Shown piece by piece: positions 1-6,208 of a stretch of 25,877 nucleotides of DNA. The translations under genes and the position numbers were made by a program. Below the pieces are notes generated by a model. It was not told the origin of the DNA. It ran no database searches and saw only the letters and a program-made list of their open reading frames with translations. Where the stretch lies: assembly GCA_050185515.1 (NCBI GenBank), contig JBFWZG010000035.1, positions 1 to 25,877 on the forward strand. Reading direction: 5' to 3'. Every line of letters starts with the position of its first letter. The first letter of the stretch is position 1. Source of the DNA: JAQSWP01 sp050185515 (GTDB taxonomy: Bacteria > Pseudomonadota > Alphaproteobacteria > Reyranellales > JAQSWP01).

Positions 1-566
1 TAGGAGCTGTCCTTGACCATGAAGATGTAGTCGGTCATGGCCGGCGAATAGACCGCGCCGCCGGCGCAGGGGCCCATCACCATGGATATCTGCGGCACGA
101 CGCCCGAGGCCATGACGTTGCGCAGGAACACGTCGGCGTAACCCGCCAGCGAGTTGACGCCTTCCTGGATGCGCGCGCCGCCGGAGTCGTTGATGCCGAT
201 CACCGGCGCGCCGACGGTCATGGCGCGGTCCATGACCTTGCAGATCTTCTCGGCATGGGCTTCGGAAAGGGCGCCGCCGAAGACGGTGAAATCCTGGCTG
301 AAGACGAAGATCAGGCGCCCATTGACCGTGCCGTGGCCCGTGACGACGCCGTCGCCGGGGATCTTCTGCTTGTCCATGCCGAAATCGCTGGTGCGATGTT
401 CGACGAACATGTCGTATTCCTCGAAGGAGCCGGGATCGAGCAGGATTTCCAGCCGCTCGCGGGCGGTGAGCTTGCCCTTGGCATGCTGCGCCTCGATGCG
501 CTTTTCGCCGCCGCCCTGGCGGGCGTGCTGTCGTCTGCGTTCCAGTTCGTCGAGAATATGCTGCAT
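1..566 (-). CDS. pccB: Propionyl-CoA carboxylase beta subunit (carboxyltransferase), 5' part only
   Basis: This is the biotin-dependent acyl-CoA carboxyltransferase subunit, which moves CO2 from carboxybiotin to propionyl-CoA to make methylmalonyl-CoA in the cytoplasm. The first 188 residues are visible and the gene runs off the left edge. The start MQHILDELERRR, followed by a GGGEKRIEAQHAKGKLTARE stretch (residues 18-37), is characteristic of the family. Residues 127-137 (DSGGARIQEGV) and 166-174 (PCAGGAVYS) are acyl-CoA-binding and oxyanion-type motifs of the crotonase-like fold. The ATG at 566 is the family-typical start. The Shine-Dalgarno is only a G-run. It follows the ATP12 chaperone gene after 117 bases. 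A methylmalonyl-CoA carboxyltransferase of another acyl-CoA preference is possible, but PccB fits best. Confidence 0.93.
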   Translation of the reverse strand, partial: MQHILDELERRRQHARQGGGEKRIEAQHAKGKLTARERLEILLDPGSFEEYDMFVEHRTSDFGMDKQKIPGDGVVTGHGTVNGRLIFVFSQDFTVFGGALSEAHAEKICKVMDRAMTVGAPVIGINDSGGARIQEGVNSLAGYADVFLRNVMASGVVPQISMVMGPCAGGAVYSPAMTDYIFMVKDSS

Positions 567-683
567 TCGGCCCCCGAAAAGGTCGCCGCCGGCGCCAGCG
601 GCGGGCGGCGCCTATGACCTAGCATTTACGTTACGGCTGTGCCAGCCGCAAAACCCGTTCGCGTTGCGAAAAATGGTGCCGTT

Positions 684-1391
684 TCAGTCAGTTGCGCGCA
701 ACAGGGTCAGGAAGCGAGCGGCCGCCAGCATGTCGGCTCGCAGCCGCGCCCGCCTTGCCGCCGCCTCGGCGTCCTCGCCCCAGCGCTCGGCCTGCCAGGC
801 GGCGTCGATTTCCGCCAGATCGCTGGCCGCCTCGCCCGTCAGTCGCCCCTGCAGCACGGCAAGGGCGAGCACCAGCGAGCCGAAGCCGGCGACAAGCTGG
901 TAGAGGGCGGAAAGCTGGAAATCGTCGCATGGCTCAACGATGGCGCGCAAAGCGGCCAGCGCGGCAGGCGACTGCGCCACCGGCATCACGCCGGCGGTGA
1001 CCGTCAGCGTCACGCCATGGCTGGTCCGGGCCCATTCAAGCAATGGATCCCAGCCGGTCGCCTGTCGGCGCACCAGTTCAGGGGGCTCCTCGGCGCGGTA
1101 GCACAGCAGGTCGGACCCGCCATAGGCGGCGATGTCGGCGACGACTTTCTCCCGTTGCTCTGCCGCCCGGTCGAGGGCGGTCATCGCCAGCCGCGTCATG
1201 GGCATGTCCTGCGGTCTGATCTCGCCCTTGTCCGGCACGGCCGCCCATTCCCCGGCGATCGCCTGCGCCAAGGCCCCGCTCGGCACGGCGAAAAGCCTGG
1301 CAGACGGGGTTCGGATCGGCTTGCCGTCGAGCGTTACGGCATAGCCATCGCCGCCCGAGGCGATATCGACGGCACCATAGAATCGACGCAA
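684..1391 (-). CDS. ATP12 family F1-ATPase assembly chaperone
   Basis: Homologue of mitochondrial Atp12p, which binds the F1 alpha subunit and prevents its aggregation before alpha-beta assembly. The family is shared by mitochondria and alphaproteobacteria. Visible family features are the N-terminal RRFYG, the LDGKPIRTPS segment, a GEWAA element and MPMTRLAMTALD. I place the start at the TTG at 1391 (235 residues) because the product then begins like relatives (M-K/R-RFY) and an AGGAG lies 8 bases upstream. A GTG at 1409 would add six residues but has no spaced ribosome-binding site. The gene follows asmA after 58 bases, which include a 6-bp GC hairpin (1412-1427) without a U-run, and precedes pccB, a common alphaproteobacterial neighbourhood. 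The function is known from the family; the start is inferred. Confidence 0.88.
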   Translation of the reverse strand: MRRFYGAVDIASGGDGYAVTLDGKPIRTPSARLFAVPSGALAQAIAGEWAAVPDKGEIRPQDMPMTRLAMTALDRAAEQREKVVADIAAYGGSDLLCYRAEEPPELVRRQATGWDPLLEWARTSHGVTLTVTAGVMPVAQSPAALAALRAIVEPCDDFQLSALYQLVAGFGSLVLALAVLQGRLTGEAASDLAEIDAAWQAERWGEDAEAAARRARLRADMLAAARFLTLLRATD

Positions 1392-1449
1392 GACCGCGCT
1401 CCTCTGCACCCCCCGGCTGGGGCCGGGAGGCGATAGCAGACATCGCCGT

Positions 1450-3507
1450 TCAGCGGAACAGCCGCTTGATCGTGTCGGCCGGGTTCTGCTTCTTCTGCTC
1501 CTGCGGCGGCGACTGCTGCGCCGGTTGCTGGGCAGGCTGGCCGGTGGGCGGGGATGCCGCGGGCTGCGCGACGGCGCCGCAGCCGCCGCCGCCGGACTGG
1601 CCCTGATCGCCGCCGCCCTTGTTGCCGCCCAGCACGCCGCCGACTATGCCGCCAATGCCGCCAGCATCCTTGCCCTTCTTGTCCAGCGCGCCCTTGAGGA
1701 GCTGGGTGCCGCGCTTGGTGAAGTCGGGGGTTACCTTGGGATTTGCCAGGGTGCCCTTGACCTCGATCGGCACGGCCAGGCTGGCGATCGCCGTGTCGCG
1801 CGTCTGCGGGTCGATCTCGAGGTCGAGAACCTCGGTGCCGAGATGGACCCGGCCCGCGCCGCTGCCATAGATATTGCCGAGATCGAACTGCAGCGCCTGG
1901 CTGGTCGCGACGCCATTGGCGATCGCAAAACGCGAGACGATGCACTTGATCTCGGTCGAGTTGCCGGCGCCGCCCAGCAGCTTCATGACATCGGCATTGA
2001 CGAAGGCGAGGTTCTTGTTGTTGAGCTTTCCGCCGACGACCGACACGTTGGTCGAGCCGTTGAGCGACGCCATGATCGCCCGCACCGAATTGCCGACGCC
2101 GCGCACATTGATGTCGACGTCCGCCGGGCCGCCGGAAATGACATCGGAATCCTGCAGCATCTTCATCAGATCGCCGATGCTGACATTGTTCCCCTTCAGA
2201 GCGAACGCCAGCGCCGGGGTCTGGGCCGCTCCGTCGAGCGTCATGTCGATGCTGACGGCGCCACCCGATACGGTGGCCTGCGGCTTGACGTTGAGCCGGC
2301 CATTGACCAGCGACAGCGCCATGGCGAAGTTCTGCATGCGAACCTGGTCGTTGACGACCTCCCCGGCCCGCAGATTGACCGTCGCGTCGGCGAGGCGCAG
2401 ATCGCCGACCGGCAGCGGATCGGCAGGGAATATCCGTCCGTCCCCCTTGTCGCCGCCCGCAGCGGAACCGGCCGACTCGCCGCTGCTCTTGTGGAAGTCC
2501 TTGGCATTGATGCGCGGCGAGGAAAGATTGGCCGTCAGTTTCGGCCGGCCGCCCAGGGTGGCCACGGCAATGTCGCCCTTGATCTCGGTGCTGCCGACCT
2601 TGAGCATCTGAATGTCGAGCTTGTAGGCGTCCTTGCCGGTTCCGGTCGCAATACCCTGCAGGCTGTAGGGCCCCAAAGGCGGCAGGGCGGCGCCAATCAG
2701 CGGCTTGAGATTGGCCAGATTGTCGCCCTGGCCGCTGATGCGCAGACCGGCCGGCGTGTTGTTCTTGATGGGACCCGCGACGGTGACCGAGCTGTTGCCC
2801 GATTTGACGGCGAGGTTGATCGTGGCGCTGCCGGTCGACAGGAAGGAAGGCAGCGATTCGATGCTGGCGTCAGCCGCAATCGGACGGCCGTTCAGCGTGC
2901 CGTCGAGATCGACCTTGGTGGCGCCGGATGAACCGATGCCGGACGCGTCCATTTTCGTGATCTTCAGCGTCGTCGTCTGTCCCGAGCGCGCGTCGCGCAG
3001 AGTGACGACGGAATCGGTGATGGTGAGTTCGTCAACGGTCGGCACCGTTGCTCCCGACGCCTTGTCGTCGTTCGCCGGAGACGGAGTCGAAGGCGCCTTC
3101 TTGTCGGTCGCGCCCGTCTCGAAGGTGTAGTTGGTCCGCCCGTCCTTGCCCGTCTCGATGAGGATGTCCGCGCCCTTCAGCACGATGCGGTCAATCGCCA
3201 CCGTTCCCATGATCAGCGGAATCAGCTGCAGTTGCACGTCGAGTTCCTTGATCTTGGCCATTTCAGGCCGAGATCCCCAGGCGGCATTCTGGAAAGTGAC
3301 GTCCGACACCTTGAGCGACGGCGACAGGCCGACGCTGACGTCGAACGGGCCGTTGATCACCAGATCGCGCCCCGTTGCCTTCTTGACCTGATCGCGCAGA
3401 ACGCCCTGATACTGGCTGAAATCCTGCGTGCTCACCCAGGCCAGCGCACCCCCGACGATCACGACCAGAACGACGACGACGATTCCGAGAATCTTCACTG
3501 CACGCAT
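1450..3507 (-). CDS. AsmA family protein
   Basis: A large AsmA-like protein of 685 residues. AsmA-family proteins are anchored in the inner membrane, project a long beta-rich domain into the periplasm, and are linked to phospholipid transport and outer-membrane homeostasis. One membrane segment is visible at about residues 5-25. It is followed by the typical AsmA N-terminal block (GRDLVINGPFDVSVGLSPSL, about 47-66) and repeated beta-strand-rich segments. The C-terminal AsmA block (about 480-600) includes LGNIYGSGAGRVHL and TRDTAIASLAVPIEVKGTLA. The last roughly 65 residues are low complexity, first Gly-rich, then Pro/Gln-rich, ending in a basic tail. A strong ribosome-binding site (AAAGGAGG, 6 bases before the ATG) supports the start. 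It lies between the RluC-type and ATP12 genes, 99 bases after the former. Confidence 0.9.
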   Translation of the reverse strand: MRAVKILGIVVVVLVVIVGGALAWVSTQDFSQYQGVLRDQVKKATGRDLVINGPFDVSVGLSPSLKVSDVTFQNAAWGSRPEMAKIKELDVQLQLIPLIMGTVAIDRIVLKGADILIETGKDGRTNYTFETGATDKKAPSTPSPANDDKASGATVPTVDELTITDSVVTLRDARSGQTTTLKITKMDASGIGSSGATKVDLDGTLNGRPIAADASIESLPSFLSTGSATINLAVKSGNSSVTVAGPIKNNTPAGLRISGQGDNLANLKPLIGAALPPLGPYSLQGIATGTGKDAYKLDIQMLKVGSTEIKGDIAVATLGGRPKLTANLSSPRINAKDFHKSSGESAGSAAGGDKGDGRIFPADPLPVGDLRLADATVNLRAGEVVNDQVRMQNFAMALSLVNGRLNVKPQATVSGGAVSIDMTLDGAAQTPALAFALKGNNVSIGDLMKMLQDSDVISGGPADVDINVRGVGNSVRAIMASLNGSTNVSVVGGKLNNKNLAFVNADVMKLLGGAGNSTEIKCIVSRFAIANGVATSQALQFDLGNIYGSGAGRVHLGTEVLDLEIDPQTRDTAIASLAVPIEVKGTLANPKVTPDFTKRGTQLLKGALDKKGKDAGGIGGIVGGVLGGNKGGGDQGQSGGGGCGAVAQPAASPPTGQPAQQPAQQSPPQEQKKQNPADTIKRLFR

Positions 3508-3606
3508 CGAGGGCCTCCTTTCCCGGCTCTTGCCCCGGGACGACTCTTGAGTTCCACGGCCGATACTAACGCCGGATGCAGCCCTTTCAAAGGTGCGGGC
3601 CGAAAC

Positions 3607-4587
3607 CTAGCCGGATGGCGCAAGCGAGAAAAAATCCATGGTTTCGCGCATATGTGCGGGCAATTCGGCGCGAATGACGGTCGTGCCGCCCCCGGAACGA
3701 GGAACGTGCAGTTCGCGCGCCAGAAGATGCAGGCGCTGGGCCGGCACCGCGTCGGCGAGGAACGCCGCCTTGCCGCCATACTTGCCGTCCCCCAGAATCG
3801 GCGTACCGATCGCGGCGCAATGCACCCGCAGCTGATGCGTACGCCCGGTCAGCGGCTCCAGCTCCAGCAGACTGACCTTGTTCGAGGCGGCGTCGAGGAG
3901 GCGATACAGGGTGCGGGCCGGCTCGCCGTCCTTCTCGTCGACCACCATGCGCTCCTCGCCTTCGCCCGCCCTGCCGATCCGCTTGGCCAGCGCCAGGCGG
4001 ATATCGCCGCTATCGGATTTCGGCCGGCCAACGGCCACCGCCCAGTAGATCTTGCGCATGTCGCGGGTGCGGAACAACGACGTCAGCCGGGCGGCCGCCT
4101 TGCGCGTGCGCGCCAGCAGCAGCACCCCCGCCGTATCGCGATCCAGCCTGTGGACCAACCGGGGCGGTTCGTCGGCATCGAACTGAAGCGCCGGCAGCAT
4201 CGCATCGAGGTGCTTGCTCGTTCCAGTGCCGCCTTGGACGGCAAGCCCGGCCGGCTTGTCGATCGCCAGCATCTCGGCATCTCGATAGATCACCAGGCTC
4301 TGCAGCTCGCGCGCGGCGCGCTCGTCCAGCGGCGGCCGTGCGCGTGGCGGACTCCTTGGCACGTCTCCAGCAGGAAGCGGCGGGACACGAACATTGTCGC
4401 CGGCGGCGACGCGGTCGCTGCCTTGCGCCCGCTTGCCGTTCAGTCGCACCTGCCCAGTGCGAAGCAGCTTCTCTAGTCGGCCGTGGGTCAGACCGGGATA
4501 ATGCCGCTTGAACCAGCGATCGAGGCGCATTTCCGCATCGTCGGCGCTCACTACGACAGTTCGGACATTCGTTCCCTTGACCGTCAC
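3607..4587 (-). CDS. rluC: RluA/RluC family 23S rRNA pseudouridine synthase
   Basis: Converts specific uridines of 23S rRNA (positions 955, 2504 and 2580 for E. coli RluC) to pseudouridine. The 326-residue product has an S4 RNA-binding domain at about residues 17-75, containing the RLDRWFKRHYP and LLRTGQVRLNGKR motifs. The synthase domain follows, with the KPAGLAVQGG segment near 111-120 and the catalytic motif HRLDRDTAG at 146-154; Asp149 is the catalytic aspartate by family analogy. TGRTHQLRVH, near the C-terminal third, is also diagnostic. The start is a GTG whose last two bases overlap the crcB stop (GTGA, 4-base overlap), so translation is probably coupled to crcB. The longer in-frame ORF upstream merely shadows crcB. 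Substrate assignment to RluC rather than RluD is by overall resemblance. Confidence 0.9.
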   Translation of the reverse strand: MTVKGTNVRTVVVSADDAEMRLDRWFKRHYPGLTHGRLEKLLRTGQVRLNGKRAQGSDRVAAGDNVRVPPLPAGDVPRSPPRARPPLDERAARELQSLVIYRDAEMLAIDKPAGLAVQGGTGTSKHLDAMLPALQFDADEPPRLVHRLDRDTAGVLLLARTRKAAARLTSLFRTRDMRKIYWAVAVGRPKSDSGDIRLALAKRIGRAGEGEERMVVDEKDGEPARTLYRLLDAASNKVSLLELEPLTGRTHQLRVHCAAIGTPILGDGKYGGKAAFLADAVPAQRLHLLARELHVPRSGGGTTVIRAELPAHMRETMDFFSLAPSG

Positions 4588-4964
4588 GCCAGCACCAGCC
4601 GCATCAGGCGCAATCCCGCCCAGACCGCACCGACGCTGAGCACAACGGATGAGACGATGTAGCCGAACGCCGCCAGAAGGTCGCCGCGCTCGAGCAGCAG
4701 AACCGTTTCCAGCGAGAAGGCCGAAAACGTCGTGAACCCGCCCAGGACGCCTACGGTCAGAAAAGCCCGGATCGGAGGAGAGACCGACCAGGTCTGTGCC
4801 ATGAGTTCGACCAGCAGTCCCATCGCAAGGCCGCCGAGGATATTGACCGCGAGAGTGCCCCACGAAAACGTTGCGCCGAACTGGCGTCCGAACCAGCCGG
4901 CCACCAGGAACCGGCCGACGGATCCCAACGCTCCACCCAGCGCAATGGCGACAATCTGGCTCAT
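4584..4964 (-). CDS. crcB: Fluoride ion channel CrcB (Fluc)
   Basis: A small dual-topology membrane protein whose dimers export fluoride through the inner membrane. The 126 residues contain four hydrophobic segments, at about 4-24, 33-55, 65-91 and 98-123. The Fluc signatures are present: GGALGSVGRF (10-19), GTLAVNILGG (36-45, with the conserved Asn41) and GGFTTFSAFSLE (75-86, the Phe-box/TTFS region). The ATG at 4964 gives the family-typical N-terminus; an upstream extension of the frame is not conserved-looking. It is divergent from the DCC-type gene (64 bases between starts) and overlaps the pseudouridine synthase gene by four bases. I see no fluoride-riboswitch-like sequence in the short leader. 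Confidence 0.95.
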   Translation of the reverse strand: MSQIVAIALGGALGSVGRFLVAGWFGRQFGATFSWGTLAVNILGGLAMGLLVELMAQTWSVSPPIRAFLTVGVLGGFTTFSAFSLETVLLLERGDLLAAFGYIVSSVVLSVGAVWAGLRLMRLVLA

Positions 4965-5028
4965 GGCCGGCACCCTACTGACGTCGACCGTGCCGTGGCA
5001 AGCTTGGCAGCGCCAGGAGAGCAACTCG

Positions 5029-5442
5029 ATGACACAGCAACAAGGGCCGATCCTGATCTTCGATGGCGTCTGCAACATTTGCAGCTTCGGTGTCCGGACC
5101 ATCTTGCGGGCCGACCGGCAGGGCCTCTTTCGATACGCTTTTGGTCAGGGTCCGGTCGGTCGCCGCCTCAAGGCCGACTACGGCCTGACGGAAGGAGATC
5201 TGGAGAACGTAGCGCTGATCGAGGATGGTCGCGCCTATGTCAAATCGGATGCGGTGTTGCGGGTCGTGAGGCGCCTTCCTTATCCATGGTCGCTACTCCG
5301 TTTGTTCGGCCTTCTGCCGCGATCTGTCCGCAATCCGCTCTATTCCCTGGTCGCTCGCAACCGGTATCGCTGGTTCGGTAAGAGAACCGCCTGTTTCATG
5401 CCGGCGCCCGAGCATGAGAAGAAATTCCTCGACCATCCCTGA
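5029..5442 (+). CDS. DCC family (DUF393) thiol-disulfide oxidoreductase-like protein
   Basis: A 137-residue soluble protein of the DCC family, named for the conserved DxxCxxC element near the N-terminus. Here this is FDGVCNIC (11-18), with Asp12, Cys15 and Cys18, in a thioredoxin-like first strand and helix. The family has a predicted redox role, but substrates are mostly unknown. The later segments KSDAVLRVVRRLPYPWSLLR and RNPLYSLVARNRYRWFGKR (about residues 74-124) match the usual family layout. The ATG at 5029 has an AGGAGA eight bases upstream. It is the first of two plus-strand genes in a window otherwise coded on the minus strand. No convincing promoter is visible in the 64 bases shared with crcB. 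Confidence 0.9.
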   Translation: MTQQQGPILIFDGVCNICSFGVRTILRADRQGLFRYAFGQGPVGRRLKADYGLTEGDLENVALIEDGRAYVKSDAVLRVVRRLPYPWSLLRLFGLLPRSVRNPLYSLVARNRYRWFGKRTACFMPAPEHEKKFLDHP

Positions 5443-5453
5443 CAGAAGAACGG

Positions 5454-5468
5454 GAACATATTGCGAAC
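5454..5468 (+). promoter_or_regulatory. Putative LexA (SOS) box, GAAC-N7-GAAC
   Basis: GAAC at 5454-5457 and GAAC at 5465-5468 are separated by exactly 7 bases. On the other strand this reads GTTC-N7-GTTC, the direct-repeat LexA box established for alphaproteobacteria. It overlaps the -35 of the predicted lipoprotein promoter, the right place for repression. Eight fixed bases would occur about once by chance in a window this size, so position is the main support. Confidence 0.5.
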
Positions 5469-5489
5469 ATGCGTGTCTTATCGTACAAT
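5461..5489 (+). promoter_or_regulatory. Predicted sigma70 promoter of the lipoprotein gene
   Basis: -35 TTGCGA at 5461-5466, a 17-base spacer, and -10 TACAAT at 5484-5489 (five of six consensus bases). The start would be near 5496, giving a leader of about 23 bases before the ATG at 5519. The -10 is embedded in the left arm of an inverted repeat and the -35 lies within the LexA-like box. Confidence 0.6.
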
Positions 5490-5510
5490 AATACTACCAT
5501 CGATTGTACG
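5482..5510. promoter_or_regulatory. Perfect 8-bp inverted repeat over the -10 and transcript start
   Basis: CGTACAAT at 5482-5489 is repeated inverted as ATTGTACG at 5503-5510, with 13 bases between (centre to centre 21 bases, two helical turns). The left arm contains the -10 and the predicted start lies between the arms. An RNA hairpin is therefore unlikely and a DNA operator is the better reading. The regulator is unknown. Confidence 0.45.
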
Positions 5511-5518
5511 GGGAAGAT

Positions 5519-6208
5519 ATGCGGATGCTTGCCGTTTCGGCCGTGTTCTTGCCGATAGTCCTGGCTCTCATGGCCTGCGCGCCCGAAACCTTGCGGACAG
5601 AACTGACGACGTTTGGTGCCGTATCCGACCTGCGTCCAGGTGAAAGCGTCGCCGTTGTTCCCGCGACGAACATGGATGGCGATAGCGTCGAAGTGCAGCT
5701 TTATCTCGACAAGTTCGCCGATCAGCTGCGACAGAATGGTTTGACCGTCGTTGCGCCAGACGATCAACCGGAGCTGATTGCCAGCCTCGATATCCGGATC
5801 GACGAGGGACGCCAGATACTAACCACGACACAAACGCCCGTCTGGGGCCAGGTCGGCACGCGGACGGAGCATCTTTTCAACTCCACGCCGGCGACTTCCG
5901 GTCAGAAATTCACCGTCACCACGACCGCGGTCGTCGTCCCCGTGATCGGCATCGTCGGTCATTCAACGTCGATAAACGCCTCGACAGTCTATACGCGCGA
6001 CCTGCGCATGCGGCTGAGTCGCCAGAACGACGACGGCAGTTCGACCCCCGTCTACGAGGCGCGGCTGCGCAGCCGCGGCGCGTGCAGCGACCTGCCAGCC
6101 CTGATCGACCCGCTGCTCGGAGCGCTCCTCAACCGCTTCCCCAACGGCAGCGGCACCACCCTCGAAAGCGAAATCTCCCTGCCCAAGGGACATCCCTGTC
6201 GCAATTAG
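5519..6208 (+). CDS. Putative lipoprotein of unknown function
   Basis: I do not recognise the family with confidence. The 229-residue product begins with a short hydrophobic signal ending in a lipobox-like L17-M18-A19-C20, so Cys20 would be lipidated and the protein membrane-anchored facing the periplasm. The mature part is polar and strand-rich. A segment at about 58-85 (helix then DDQPELIASLDIRI) recalls the alpha/beta layout of DUF4136-type lipoproteins; this is inference only. Two further cysteines near residues 191 and 227 could form a disulfide. The ATG at 5519 follows a GGGGA site; a TTG at 5504 is in frame but lies in the operator-like repeat. It lies downstream of its own promoter with a LexA-like box. 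Its TAG stop directly abuts the rarA stop on the other strand. Confidence 0.75.
   Translation: MRMLAVSAVFLPIVLALMACAPETLRTELTTFGAVSDLRPGESVAVVPATNMDGDSVEVQLYLDKFADQLRQNGLTVVAPDDQPELIASLDIRIDEGRQILTTTQTPVWGQVGTRTEHLFNSTPATSGQKFTVTTTAVVVPVIGIVGHSTSINASTVYTRDLRMRLSRQNDDGSSTPVYEARLRSRGACSDLPALIDPLLGALLNRFPNGSGTTLESEISLPKGHPCRN

Noticed and set aside
634..648. 6-bp hairpin between the ATP12 gene and pccB as a terminator
   Set aside because: The stem is short with a 3-base loop, and the minus-strand RNA after it has no U-run. A weak TTGCGG/TAAATG pair near it is also too poor to call a promoter.
1412..1427. GC hairpin before the ATP12 gene as a terminator of the AsmA gene
   Set aside because: Six base pairs only, no U-run, and it abuts the ribosome-binding region; more likely incidental to GC-rich sequence.
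4588..4863. N-terminal extension of the pseudouridine synthase frame
   Set aside because: The extra residues are the out-of-frame reading of crcB and bear no resemblance to the S4 domain start; the GTG at 4587 overlapping the crcB stop fits the family.
4965..5028. Fluoride riboswitch upstream of crcB
   Set aside because: The leader is at most 64 bases, shared with a divergent gene, and I find none of the conserved pseudoknot sequence of that riboswitch class.
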